Assembly: GCA_008921705.1 (NCBI GenBank)
Contig: VFFE01007668.1
Span: forward strand, 132,386 to 196,385
Direction of reading: 5' to 3'
DNA from: Burhinus oedicnemus
Lineage: Eukaryota > Chordata > Aves > Charadriiformes > Burhinidae
DNA: 64,000 nucleotides
The notes beneath the pieces were generated by a model. That model worked only from the letters and a program-made list of their open reading frames with translations, did no database searches and was not told the DNA's origin. The position numbers were made by a program, and so were the translations under genes. Below, in pieces: positions 40,978-54,600 of the stretch; within the stretch, counting starts at the first letter, position 1, and each line of letters opens with the position of its first letter.

Positions 40978-41076
40978 ATATTCTTTCAAATACCCAATCC
41001 GTACACTGAACTACATCTCAAGAGTGGAAGCAGTCCCAGGAAATATGAAGAAGCATTTCTTCAACAAGATAATAAG
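40978..41076 (+). other. Candidate 99-nt internal protein-coding exon
   Basis: The segment is bounded by strong splice signals. Upstream is a branch-point-like TACTAAAT (40941-40948) about 30 nt before an acceptor ending CTATCTACTCACAG at 40977. Downstream is the consensus donor AAG|GTAAGT at 41074-41082. The segment is exactly 33 codons long and fully open in phase 0, encoding a peptide that starts IFFQIPNPYTELHLKSG and ends FLQQDNK. It would leave the flanking frame unchanged, as for a cassette exon. The second frame is also open (a more basic peptide), the third is not. I do not recognise the protein. No partner exon could be confirmed in the window, so the parent gene, if any, has very large introns. 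It could also be a lncRNA exon or chance. Confidence 0.35.
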
Positions 41077-44000
41077 GTAAGTAATTTTAAGCATGTTTGT
41101 AGCATTGTTCAGCTTGTACCATTTCCAAAGAAAAGAGGGACCATGCACTTCATAAACTTTAGTTCACTGCTGCTAAGTATTTTAATCTCAGTATCTTAAA
41201 TCCTTCTGTTCCATGTACAACTTCACACAACAATTTTTAATTTTAACATGAGTTTTTCCATACTTAAATTAAGGACCTTAAATTAAGGTTAAAAATAACT
41301 TCCTGGGTAGTTTTTCTTCTCACGAATCTTAGTGGTTAAGGAGTCACGGGCTGAAGTGAAAGAGTTCAGAAAGCCTCAATAAAATTTCTTGTCACTGGTT
41401 TATAACTGTGTTCCCTTTGAAAGAAAAAAAATGAAAGAGTAGATGTAATATGTATTATTGCAGAAAATATTCACAGTATAGTGAAGCACTGGATTCCCAT
41501 GTTAAAGTCAGGGTCTGTAGAGAAAGATTGTGTAAAAATGTATTTATTGAGCGTGCTTTGAGATGTCACCTTCAGTCTAAGATACAATGCAGTTTCCACT
41601 TATTTTTTTTTTCCTATGACACGTTTAGGCTCTGATCAGAGCCCTGTACAAATGAAATGGGGTCATATGAAGAAATCTAGTCTAAATGAAAATAATTCCA
41701 TGCTGTCTATTAGACAAGTGGGTTTTTTCAAAAACTCTACTCCAAAATTAGAGAGATGTAGAACTCTTCTATTCTTAATACAGTCTACAGTCCAAGAGAA
41801 AACTATATTACAGATCTTGAAAAGTATTAGAGTTTCATCTTCAATCCCAGACCTGGAGTGACTTGTTGTTTTAAATATTAAGAACATCCTAAACATGAGC
41901 AGAGGTATTAAAAAGAAGTAAGCACATCAAGATCCTCAAAAATTGAAGAGTACCTTCATAGTATCTTACGTTTAAAACTGTCCTATGATGATGAACGACT
42001 GTTATTTTAGAAAGCCCATTAACACGGAGGCAGTAAACATTGATGAAGAAGTCACTGTGCTAAGAATACACAAGAGAAAAACTAATTAAATAAAGGAGGA
42101 AAACCAACCGCTCTACCTCAAATACTGTAATGGCACAAACATTCGGTTTCCAAAAAGTGATGGGGAATTTTAAATCAGCTAATATTTTAAGTAATCATGC
42201 CCAACACGATATTAAATGTGTACAGGTGACAAACATAAAAAAATGTGAAAAGCGTGCTTACACACCTATATGACTGTGCTACACGTTAATCTCCATGCAG
42301 CCAGGAGCACAAGCTGCACCAAACTAGTGTCTGAATAACATGGATACTTTCTTGTACTTGGTGTTTCTAGTTCCCAGAAGAATGCTTTTAATGTATCCTT
42401 AAGGAAGATGCTGCTCTTTGGGGTATGTTGTTCTGTGCCACCCAATTGGTTACTGCATTGGTCACAGCAGTGGCAATTCTGCTGCAGTGAGAGCGGCTCT
42501 GCACGGGAACTACCGGCTACCCCTTTTGTCAGGACTGAGGGCAATTCCATCAGTTACACGAAACAGCACAGGTGGCAGCTGTTTTTAAAAGGAAAAACCT
42601 GCTGTATATAAATTAAAATCTACTGTTTGCCCTCAGCAAGGGCAAATCTGGAGGGTAAATTGCAAATATCCAAAGTACTATCATGGCCTTAAGCAGACTA
42701 TCGGAGTTCTGACATTGGCTTCATTGTGCAAAGGTAAGGGCCAACATTTCATTCTGCACATGCACTGCAAGAAACATGCACAAATCTCTTGGATTAATAT
42801 CTTTGTGAAGTAAAGTTACAGACAGTAAAGTCTGAAAAGACACAGACATGTAAGGTAACATATGGTGAAGTCCACCATACCCTGGAGTAGAAAGAGTAGA
42901 GTCCTTCACTCTTGCACAGTGAAGGAAGGACTATTCTTTACAGATATGTCCCCCATAGTGTGCTTATTTGTTTATCAGAATTTAACAAAAGCTTCCCCTG
43001 CCCCCCACCCCTGCAAATGCAGCTAAGCAAATAGCAGTACAGAAACACTAAGGGAGAATGGTGCACTGAAATAAAAAAACCCTACCCTCCCACTTCGCAA
43101 ATGAAAGGGAAGATAATTAGAAGTAACATCACTGTCAAATAATTGCAGTGATCAGCCAGCTTGGCATGATTACTAACTCTTTTCTTTTTCATAAGGAGAG
43201 AAAGAATTAATTGCAAAATGAAATTCAGAAAAGAAGAATACTACAGTGTACCCTTTAGGATGGAACCTATTGCTCTAAGATTATATTCTTTAGAATAGAT
43301 TTTAAAACAAGAGAATTTCTAATTAAACATAAATGGATGCTGTGATTCTGACTGCCACTAAAAAATTAAGGGAGCTATGAATCTCTAGGGGTAGATTCTT
43401 AAAAAGATTATGAACTAAAACATCAAGGGGTGCTGTACTGGCCTGGAAGAATTAGAAGAGTGATCTTGGGACTTTTCTAATGCATGAATACTAACAGTAG
43501 TGTTACTCAATGGAAAAAATAGACTCATCTGAGCTATAGTTTCTTTCTGGCCACTGTACATGCAGCACCGTGGCATTCCAGAGGTGGTGTGAGCTGTTTG
43601 TTCTGGGTTTGTAAAAGCCACAAGGATAACTCAATTATGTTGGAATTCATCTGGCTGTTGGGAGATATCTATCTTTGAGCTAGTCCCCCAAAGCTCCTTT
43701 CCTAGTCCATGGGGGAGTATCACTTCTGAATTGAAGAAAAATGAGTGACTATTAGAGATCAGATTAACCTGTCTTTTTCAATGAATATAAAGGGAGCTTA
43801 AAAAGACTATCTCAGGTACAGATATCTACAATGTAAACATATAAAGTTAGGTGAAATGGCTTTTTCTCTTACAACTTTGATACCGTCTGTTCAGCTGCTT
43901 CCATTTGTGTGCCCCTCCTTGGTCATTTGGTGCAATCTTGCTAAACACTAAACATTTGCTTTTGATAGTCAAACCCTTTTTCGAGAAGGTCTTGCACTGA

Positions 44001-47000
44001 CTTATCAACATGAAGGAAGTAGAGGGAAAATGAGAAAATATAGAGTGCTAAAAAGGAAAGAAAAAGAGAGGTAGTATTTCTTTTGTGCCCCTGGCTACCT
44101 CTTACTTTCTCTGCCCAAATAACTTACAGGTAACAAATACTATGAGCAAAGTGATAATTGAATAAAGACAAGTTATACAACCATCGTGGATGCTTTGCTT
44201 GATGCCATACTGCTCATTATTGATCATGCAACTCTCAGCTATACAGTTAGCCTTGGCTCAAGGAAGTATTCTGGTTTCTCCGGGTTTCTATAGCTTTGGC
44301 AGCTTTATAAGTATATGGGTATTCTCGGAGTGTTTGAACCACCAAATCACATCTCAGAATTATTTTGGGTGGTCCTTGTTTGTGCTGCATGCTGTTGCTA
44401 CAAGTCTCCTCTGTAAATAGTCACAGTTCAATGACAAGGAACATTTCTGTACGTGCTGAATTTGCTAGTACTAGGAGTCACTAGTATAACATTCATATCT
44501 GAAGGATCTGCTTGATCTACAACATACCTTCAGGAAGAGAAGAAATCACTGGAGAAAATCCTTTCCCATTCTACAACTGGGTTTGTCTTCTGGTCAGACA
44601 CATATCAAAATTCATTCTGAGCTCATGGTGAAGTCAAGGAAACTTGCAAGTGACCCCAATAATTACACAGGTGTGGACTGGGCATTTTAATTGAGATCTC
44701 TGTACTAACAGAACTGCAGCAAATCTGAGGCTGATCAATATTGATTATTTCCATGATTTTGGGGCAAGAGGAGAGGTGATGCTGGTTGGTTGTTGTCATG
44801 GTGGAAGGTTTTTTTCCATGGAGAGCTTGATGTTTTAAAGGATTATCTCCTACTATAATTTAGTTGATTTCTAATGCTATGAAAACATAAGCATGCCCTT
44901 TATAAAAATATAAGATGTTGTGGTGTTTTTATCCCTATGCCAAATGAATAACGGTCACTTGGCATGTAAAGCGGATGCGTTCAATTCTTGACTCTCCCTG
45001 TTGAGAAGCTGAACCTACTTCTCTGGCTGACAAGATGTGTGTACCAATCACCAACATGGACGTTTTTGTAGAGAGGAAGTGAGACACCATTTTCTCCTCC
45101 AATGAACATTTATGCTAAAATATGATCACTAGAGATTCACTAAAAGGTGCTAACTAAAATAAAGGGATTGCTGGTGGATGCCCATGTAATTTGTTAGAGA
45201 GCTATGTTCACTATCTTGAGAAGAAATTGACCACCAAATGATATATAAAAATCAAGAGAATTCATAACTGAAAAGAATGCTTTATTTCTGATAAAAAGTA
45301 ATAGACTGTATGCATGAATCAATGTTTAATTTTATAAAGGGATTGCCTTGGTTAAATTTTTGTCATAATTGACATGCACTAGACTGTGCATGTTGGTACA
45401 CAAAGGGTGACGCTGGCATAAAACTCATGTAAAAGTGGGTAACCATGCCCCTTGATTCCTCTAACTAACTTGCCAACTCCGTTCCCTGGTGTCTTTTGAA
45501 CTTTACATTTGCTTATTGGCCAGTGGTACAGAGTTTCATCTTACAACAGAAAGATGTGTCTGAAAATTAAATCATACTCATATGCCACTGAAGTAAAGCC
45601 TTATTAAGCACGGAAATAGAACAATAGTCCATAACCTTTAAGTGTTCTAGTTGATTCTATAACAACATTTTCTACGGCTGTTAAGACTAATATCTCTCTA
45701 CTATCTCAGAACATTTTTATAGTATTGATTTTATTATTATTATTTTATGCTCAATAAATTTTTAGTATTTTTTTAACAATTACATGTGATTTTCCTGAAC
45801 GATAGATAGTCTTGCAGGAAAAGGAGGCTTTAAACAACTCTGAATATGTCGTGTACCAGTAAGATACAGAGAGTCTATTATGTAGCTATTTCATTTCAGT
45901 GTGCACTAGGCAGAGACAAGAGCATTTTATTTGATTAATACCACGCAAGGACTTCTGTCAAAATATTAATATCCTTTAAATAGGCATATCCACTTAGTAA
46001 ATGAGATATCATCAACTTTCTCTATTGCCAACATTGCAATATTTATCTGTTTCTCTGGTAATAGTAGCTATAACTCTATGACCCTAAAGAAATAAAACAT
46101 GCATATGACAGGAGAAGCACTGTACACATTCACAAAGATTTCTTTCTTGCATTTATTGTCCTGGGTACTTAGGAGGACTAAAATTGCAAAATGACACAAA
46201 ACCCGGCAATAACTACAGTCTAGAAACCGTCCCATGGAAGTCAATGTAAAAAGAAATAAAGTGCACCCTTCTCAAATCTCTACAGAAATCCTGTTAATGT
46301 AATACTGTGCATTAGGAACAAAACCTAATAATAAAAACATAATTACCTCTAAATGTACAATCTACGTATCTGCAGAATTCCCATGATAATCCCATTGCTT
46401 CAAATGATATATGCACTCAGAAGCTTGGATTTAATTAAATATAACTAAATTTCAAGGCAGAGTGGCTTATGATTGTTCAGATCACATGCATCAGATGACT
46501 AAACACCAAAGAAAGAAGAGACTACTTCAGCTAAAAGGACAGTCTGGCTATACTAATAAAGAGCTACAAACTGGTAGAATTTTGGTTGGAAATCTGAAAG
46601 TCTTTGTGCACCTTGGTAACTTGTAGATGGTATTCAGATCCCAGAAATGAGAAGATGACTTGAGACAGCTGATTGTTCCCATGTGTTTGGAACACTGGTC
46701 CCAAATTTTCATCCAGAACACTTTTTTTTCCCTTTTCTGGGTCTACAATAGAATAAGAGTCTGGTGATCCAGATCCTTGTATTTGGTTTCCGAAAGGTTG
46801 GCTGCTTGCTGATGCCCAGATGTGTCAATGGTTGGTAGAGAACACCTAGAAATGCTTGGGATTAACTAAGCAGGTGTACCTGCACATAAAGATGTGAGTG
46901 TTGTGTTTTTTAGGCATGCTCTGAAAGTTCACATACTGACAGTGTCTGATGAACCAAAAGCAGAGCACTTTCATTTAAAATAGCAGTCCCTGACGATTAC

Positions 47001-47584
47001 ACATCAGCTCCAAGAGACTGGGTTCAGTTCCCAAGATAGTCTATGAAGATTCAAAATTACACTGTCTCTTTCCCATTTCCAAGGAAAAGACCTTATGGCA
47101 CAGGACAAAGAAAGCAAATTTCTAGAGCTCATTGCTGGGAACATTCTGCTGCAGGTTTGGAGTTTGAACCCATGCTGACATGGATATGACTCTACCAAAT
47201 CAGAATAATGATACCTTTATATCAGACAATGTATATAAAAATGTAAAAAATTGATGACTGTGCTGTGATATTTCCCCAAAACATTCTCCCAGTTTTCAAG
47301 TACTTGTCTCATTGAATCTAAAATCATTCCTGTGTGTTTCAAAGGATTTCTCCTTCATTAGTTTGTCCCACTGGACATGGGTAATCTTACAGTTTCTGCA
47401 AAACACGGTGATTATAACCTGTGTGAAAGGATATCTTGTTTTGTTCATCTGAATCAGTCGCCTTCCAGTTTCACTTACTGTCCCTTTAGTTTTACATTGG
47501 AAAAGACAGTGGACAATCAATCGCTATTTATTTTCTTATTGCCACTCATGATTCTGTAGTCTTTTATCATATTCCACTTTGGTG
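41077..47584. other. Unassigned AT-rich stretch
   Basis: About 6.5 kb with no repeat or gene I can name. A possible donor (TGCAAAG|GTAAGG near 42731) has no convincing acceptor partner or long open frame before it. Other open frames are short. Confidence 0.5.
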
Positions 47585-48110
47585 GAATTTTTTTCCAAGT
47601 TGATGAGTCCTAGTGTCCTTAGGTCAACAATCTTATGGAAGTTACTGTATCCATTTGATCATCCTTTTTACCCTTTTCTGAATATTTTCCAGTACTACTG
47701 CAGCAATTCATCCTGTATTCAAGATCATAGATTTATAGCACAACGTAGTGATGTTTTGCAGTTTTGTCCTCTTCCATTTCTAATAATTTGTAAGGTTCTT
47801 TTTGCTTTTCTGACTACTATTCAGCGCAGAGCTTACATTTTAATGAAGATATCTTTGTAATCTCAATATTATATTCTCCCTGTTCCTGAGAGCTAATAAT
47901 CAGTTCAGGGGTCCATCACTGGTAGGTAAAATCAGGGGTTTTGTTTCCCATGTCTTTATATTAAAATTCTACTGAATTTCATTTACACCTTTACTGCCCA
48001 GTGACTATCAGGGTTCTTTTTCAGAACTTCCTGATCCTCACATTTATTAATCTTAACTGCTAAGCTCCACATTACTTTGAATACCTCTCTATTCCACCCC
48101 TTTTTCACGC
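47585..48110 (-). mobile_element. Ancient CR1/L3-like remnant (ORF2 part)
   Basis: The plus strand carries, in the right order, decayed versions of the antisense ORF2 sequence of amniote CR1/L3-type LINEs. These are TTTCCAAGTTGATGAGTCCT, then CCCTTTTCTGAATATTTTCC, TGTATTCAAGATCATAGATT, a segment like TTCTAATAATT...TTTTTGCTTTTCTGACTACT, and CTGAATTTCATTTACACCTT followed by TACTGCCCAGTGACTATCAG. The end near CTCTATTCCACCCCTTTTTC corresponds to the CACCTCACTGTTTACCCCTT region of the family. Spacing along about 520 bp agrees with the family. Divergence is high and no frame stays open. It is unlike the younger bird CR1s in this window and may be an insertion predating birds. Confidence 0.78.
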
Positions 48111-48522
48111 CACTTATAGGTGTAGGGGAGAAATGGATTTCAATGCTGTGCCCTTTAGTTCTGAAGTTAAGTGATTCTGCTTCCAATCTTTTAATTTTGA
48201 ATTCTATATATTTACTGTGGGTTTTTTTCATTACACTTTAAAATGATACTACATGCATTAATGTAGAGCCTGATCCATGAAATAATGAATAAAACACTAG
48301 ATAACTCCTTTTCTGGGGCATATCCCGCTGAGACACAGACATAACTTCCAAAATGGTCATTCTCTCATTGGTCCTATGAATCTTACAGTCACTACTGCAG
48401 GCATTTTAACTTGAAAAGGCACATTCACTCCTGCTGTTTAGTTTAATCTGTAGTCTAACATAGACCCCAGTCCTATCTTTAAGAGAAGTTTTCAGGCCAG
48501 GAAAACTGGTGTCCATATAGTG
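48111..48522. other. Unassigned spacer between two CR1 copies
   Basis: About 410 bp between the ancient CR1 remnant and the short younger CR1. Nothing recognised. Confidence 0.55.
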
Positions 48523-48633
48523 TCACAGAATCACAGAGGTTGGAAGGGACCTCTGGAGATCACCTAGTCCAACCCCCCTGCCAGAGCAGGTTCACCTAGA
48601 ACAGGTTGCACAGGATGGCGTCCAGGCGGGTTT
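48523..48633 (-). mobile_element. Short CR1 3' end, about 110 bp
   Basis: The plus strand reads TCACAGAATCACAGAGGTTG, then GAAGGGACCTCTGGAGATCA, CCTAGTCCAACCCCCCTGCC, AGAGCAGGTTCACCTAGAAC, AGGTTGCACAGGATGGCGTC and CAGGCGGGTTTTT. This is the 3' end of a CR1, well preserved but truncated after about 110 bp. The tail is AGAATCACAGA-type, like the copy at 19634 and unlike those at 711 and 26304. Confidence 0.95.
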
Positions 48634-51600
48634 TTTGTCCATCTCAAAGGTGCAATCAGATACACTACCCAGAAAAGTTAGAAGAGTTTCTTCTTTGGAT
48701 TTTTCCATCACTCCCAGTAGCCATGAATTAATGATGGTGAATCCCTTTTCTGGGCTCCCTAACTCTCCCCATGATTGCACAGAGATCATACGTGTACCGC
48801 TCAGGCCTATGAAGTCTGCAAGGTGTTGCAGTGCCTAAAGCTGTACTCAGTAACACCCCAGTTCATTTCTGAATCTGACCTTCACAGATAAAAGAAGTAT
48901 AAACTCCCACCTTTTGCTCATCAGTAATTTGCTCATACCTTTTGGGAATGCATGGGAGCTCTTGTTTCATAAAAGCTCTGCTGTCATTCAAATTCAGTTT
49001 TCTTCATTCCTAAACCAATTTAATGGTTCACCAAGTACAACTTAAATAACCCAAAAACTGAAACAGAGAAAGCTTACGAAAAAGAAAGCTGGAAACACAA
49101 ACCACATTTGACACTCAGAAAAATTAACTTCTTGTGATTTCCTTTTACAGGCCATATTCAGATAACTATTGGTTTCTCTTGAGACTAAGAGACAGTATTA
49201 ACTTAAGCTGGTGGAAATTTCTGATCTCACTGTATGTCTTTCCTAGGCAGCTGTGTAGACAAAACTTTCATTTAACAAGCACTATTTGCATAAAACAATG
49301 AAGCTTAAAGATTAATGAAGCGATAAGAAAAAAGTACATGGTCATCTTAGAAAAAAAATTACAGTTGTCTCACTAATGAATATAGCACTCTCTGATAGAA
49401 GAATGTAATTCTGGTGTTTGTTACTTACCTTTTTTTCCCTCCTACCAGACCATGCCATTCATTACATCCCTTCTCTTTTTGACAAGTGCCACTTCCGGTA
49501 CTTGTTTAACACAATAAAATAGTACCTGAGTGTCCTTGGGCAAGCCTTCTTCCTGTCCTTCTGGAAGAATAGCTTGACTGAAAAATGCCTCAGTCTTGCT
49601 CAATCAACTCCCTGCCTCTTCTTCATGACTTCAGAAATTGCTACTTTTGTATATTTTCCCTTCAGTCCTCATAGGTTTCTCAGTAGAACAGGTCAGTAAG
49701 GGAGCTCTTACGAATAAAGCTCCTTCTTTATTCTCAGTCATATGAACATTACAACAGCGGCAGGGTAGAGGAACTGGCAGGTTTTATTGTAAATTTCATA
49801 TAACTTGATGAGGAATGTGGTCAAAGAACTGATGGAGAAAATGCTCTTTGTACTTTAGCTGTTCATCATTTTATGAGAGAAAAAAGGTTGGTTTTGTATT
49901 TCGCATTATCTGAATTCCACTTGGACTGAGGTTCCTTCCTCCTCTAGTGCAAGGGGCTGAGTGAGGATCAAAATCTGAAACATCATCAGGAAACCTGTTA
50001 TTGTAAAATATTAAGACAGGTATCATTTACATTTCTTAAAACTTATCCCTGACCCTGGCTAATTACTCATTTACTACATATTCTTATTATAGAGATGTAT
50101 GGAAGGCTTAAAATAGCTCTTCCCAGTTGTTCTGATTGTTCAAGTGGTCTTAGACTTTATTAACGGAGAGGATGAAAATCGCAAAACCTTAATGTGATAT
50201 GTTTTTAATCAGAGTGCCACCAAAAGAAAAACCCCTGCATTTTTTTTCAGGTCATGGTAGATTTTTACTTTCATGACATTTAAATGCACATCTAGTTATT
50301 TTGCATTATTTACATTTTTAACACCCTTCCTGTCATTTAGTGCAATTTTTTATTACAATACTTATTTTATGCTAGCACTAAATTCAACTCCTTTCTGAAA
50401 TGCAGCATGGGATTGCTCTTCTTTCTTTTAAGTGATCTTTCTTCCACTTCATTTTTAATAAATTCTAGTAAACATTAAGTATGCTACTGCTGCTTTCACA
50501 GAAGTACTTATATGACACTTTCATTCTGTTTTTAGACTGATAATCTGACTTAATTATGAATGATGCCAAGATTATAAATGATTGGGTTGTCTTTTGAAAA
50601 TGCAGATTGATTTTACATGCTTTTTCTCCTGCCTCTTTCTAAAATAGACTTAATGTTCCAAGCTGGAACATCTGTTTTCAATAAAATCCTTATGTATTTT
50701 CTCCAGCAATTGCACTTGTAATATGTAATTTCTCTTTTGTTCACAGCTATTTCCATACTTTTTCCTCATCTTTGTTTCAGACTTGTAAAAAGGGGAGTTA
50801 AATCCATTGTCCATCTGATGCATTTTGGTGTTTTCCTTGGGACGATGGACCGCAAAGCTTGGAGTAATGTGCAATAGCCATTCATGACATGGGACGAGCC
50901 GCTCACTCAGGAAGTGTCAAGCCTGAGCGAGATCTGCCACTACAGCAGTGGGTCTGTTCCTGCCAGGAGGGTGGAAAGGAGAGGTTACATACTAATTCCC
51001 TTGGTCTTGCTTGGTATGGGGAAAATCAGTGTGTCACTCTGAAGCCTGCCTCTGCAGGCATCGTATGTTGTGCATCGAGAGGGCACTGGTACAACAGAAA
51101 GCAAACACTTCCATGTAAAGCAAACAGCATAGTGACCTGTTTTCCCATGGCACAGAACACAGGTACAGAAGTTCCTTTCAGATCTTCCTGTTTCAACCAT
51201 TTGTGCATTTCAGGGAGAAAAATCAAGGACAGCAGGTATTTCTGCTTCATTAGAAAAGGAAAGGAAGAAGGTTTTCAGTTGCTCAATCTGACCAGTTGCA
51301 GTGTCTCTGGGGGGTCTTTGGCAGAGTTAAAACAGGATTAAGACATATTTCTGTCCCTTTTGCACAGAAAAGTCTTCCAAATCTTCTATGTCCTCATACC
51401 TATGTCAAAGCTAATAAATAAGCCAGACAGTGAGAAAGGGTCAAGCTGAATATGGCTGTGCATACACATAGACTATTCAAGGGATTCCAGTAACCTTAAT
51501 GTATAACTCCGAAAGAAAAGCAAAATGCAGCCCCAAAGACAAACAAAAATTGGATTTAAATGCATTCTTTTTTTTCTGTACTAACTGCCAGTGAAAGCAG

Positions 51601-54600
51601 CTATGTAAATAAGCCCAGAAATAATTCACGGTAGTGCCTGAAAGTGCCAAGGTTCCTTTATTTTTCCTTTTTATTTCTTCATGGCTTTCACCCCAGACTT
51701 TTTGAATAACCTAGATGCAGGCTAAGTAGGCAGTTGCCTGGGGCAGCCACAGCTTTAGTACCTACTTTTCCTTTGAAAAGCTTTGCAGATCTTTCTGCTG
51801 AGGAGAGCAAGGAAATATTCAGGGCAGCAGTGACTGAACAGCAGCTGCTAATTCTGCCTCCTCCCCCTGTACAGTCCCAGCAGGATGAGCAAATTAGGTC
51901 TTTAAGTCCTGTCTCCAGCTTCCTCTCCCCTTCCCTCTAAGCATTATCATCTATTCAACACAACATCAGCTGTTCAACCCAACTGTCTCCCTAACATTCC
52001 CATAGCAAGGAGCAACCTTAACACAACACTCTTGGAGTGGGTAAATTTGATTTTTCTCATGCTTTTGAGAAGCACACAGCCAACCCAAGATCTGGGTAAA
52101 TATTCAGCTTTCTTGAAGACCTATTGAATCCTGAAAAGGAAAAAAAAGCAAGTCTTTTTTGTTTAAACACTATTGAGGTTCTACGGTGTGTTGGTCTTTT
52201 GTTCTGCAGTCAGCCGGATGATTTCATTCTCCAAGGCTACACTCTAGAAACTATCACAAACTGTAATATTCGTTTAAAAATACTTTTAGCATTGCCTGCT
52301 AATCAGTCCCAAATCTGTTGGCTTATGTTTGTCACCATATATTTGTACTGTATAATGCACTTATGATGTTTGATTTCATCTGCATTACTCCATACAGTCG
52401 CAGTCTTTATGGTGCATTACATTTTTTAAGACCTTTATCCATAAACATTCATATAACAGTCATTCGCTGAATATCTTGAATTTAGTTTTTCTGTTGTTCT
52501 TCATTGCATGTATAAAAAGAAAACTGAAGAAATAAAATATAAGACCAGTGAATCAGCTGATGAAGAAAGTGTTAGCATGAGAATTTTTTCAATTTTCGAG
52601 GAAAAGTGGGAATTTACAGTCGTGGAAAATTTGACAGTTGTTTATATTAAAAATTAATCATAATCAACAGAAAAATTGTTTCATTGCATTATTGGGATGC
52701 TTTCCTAAACAGAAAGTTTAAATTTCAATTTTTATAACAGCACGGTGTATAGTGTAAATGGACTATCTTTACAACTCATTTGTATGATGACCACCTGTTC
52801 ACTTCTCTTGTGTTGCATCTAAATACCAGGAGTTAGTGTACTCATAACTTCTGGAAGTGACTGAAATGTCACATTCCCATGGAAAATCAGAATAAAACGA
52901 GCAAAGCTGGAGACAGCAGCTGGCACAGCTGATGGTTTTGATATTTTTTATTTTCCTTCATTGGTAACTATTTTTCCATTTTATTTTTCAAGAAATTAAA
53001 AAGGATGATTTGAGGTTATACACTACGTTTCCTTCCAATGTTACTCTCTTTAATTGTGATTAGAATTTTGCATTAAGTCTTAATGCTTTTTACTAAGAAG
53101 CAGGTTAATTGTATCATCTAGTTTCAATTAGCTCTAATAGAGTGCATGTATAGCTTCAGAGTCTATTGTGCATATCCTCACATAGATGGGGAAATGGAGT
53201 AAAAGCTATTATTTTGATGTCCTGATAAATTATGTTCCATATTATGTTAGATTAACAAAATGCATGACTAATGTCCCATGTACACATGAGCTGTGACAGC
53301 ATTTCTGAGTGTTAATAAATCTGAGCACTGGCTGATGTCCAGTTCTTTTTTTATGGTTAATGCAAATTAAGTCCACATCTTCTCATTATACTTAGTAATT
53401 TACTTCTAAATGCTCAAATCTAGTCATTATTGTTGGCAACCTTTATATGGTAGCTCTCCAGACTGAATTAAAAATAATAATAAAAATAAAGTAATGATTA
53501 TATTTAGATTGGGACCTGCAGATAGTTGTTCTTTCTGAAAGCACATTGCAGTCATAATAAACAAATTGATGGCTACAGGCAGCACTTGTTTGAAGCACAT
53601 TGGACTTGGAGATACTGAATTTGTTTGCAAACTTCACCAGTATTCAAACCAACAAAAAGATTTTTCTGTGCAATAGAACATAAGTATCAGAAAATTATAT
53701 TACCCTTTTGTTATAAAAAGGAAAATATTAGTTTTTACAACTGTGAAGTACTATTGAGACCAAGGACACGGAAGAGTGCTAGGGGTACTGGTGTCTCAAT
53801 AAGGATATGGTTGACTGCAACCCTGTAAGGCACATCAAACAGCAATAATAAGAGTGGTTTAGAGCCGCTCCTGTGGTACAGACTGATCCATTCCCTACCA
53901 CCAGTCCTAGGAGGGCCATGATGCTTTTCTTATTTGCATAGTGCAACTGGAAACTTTGCTGCTTTCTCTTGTTGATCTGAGCTGGCAGCATTCTCCAAGC
54001 CTGGACGGTACTTGGTTTGCAGAAGCAGTTACATGTAGAGGTGAGCTCATAAAATCGATGTCACAGCCTGGGCTGCTCACAGTTAACTCTGGACCCAGAG
54101 TTGATGTAGATAGTTAGTACAAGGTAGAAAGCTTACATGGTACCTGGAATATTTGGTTTCCAGAATGGCTAACTGTACACAGAAAATGGCATTGTCCTTA
54201 GAACGTGATTTTGGGTTCAGAATCATGATTTAATGACACTCTTTTGTGTTGCTGAGGTGACTACAGTCCTAGAGGGATGTTCTTAAAATATTTACTGACT
54301 CCCGGAGTCCCTGTGCAGCAAAGAAGCATAACATTGTGCGAGGACAACATCGTTTGTCTGAGTGGCAGACCAGTTCTTGCATTGACAGGGGACTGTAGTG
54401 AAAGTTTAAGTGCAGAGAACAAGCACCTAGGTCTTTCACCTGGTGCAAATGAATATATGAAGTAAAGCATTTTACACAAGTTAAGAATCTATAGCTTTGA
54501 ATAGCCTATTGAAGGCTTTAAATCTGTAGCTGAAGCCATCCTAAGTACAATATAGATGAGAGGCAGATGCAGTGGGTACAGCATGATTGGAAAGCAGTGC

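Noticed and set aside
50889..51341. 150-codon plus-strand open frame with several cysteines
   Set aside because: No recognisable domain, signal peptide or splice context. Its length is near the upper end of chance for this window.
53855..53900. GAGCCGCTCCTGTGGTACAG looks like antisense CR1 ORF2
   Set aside because: Match of about 20 bases with no collinear support on either side.
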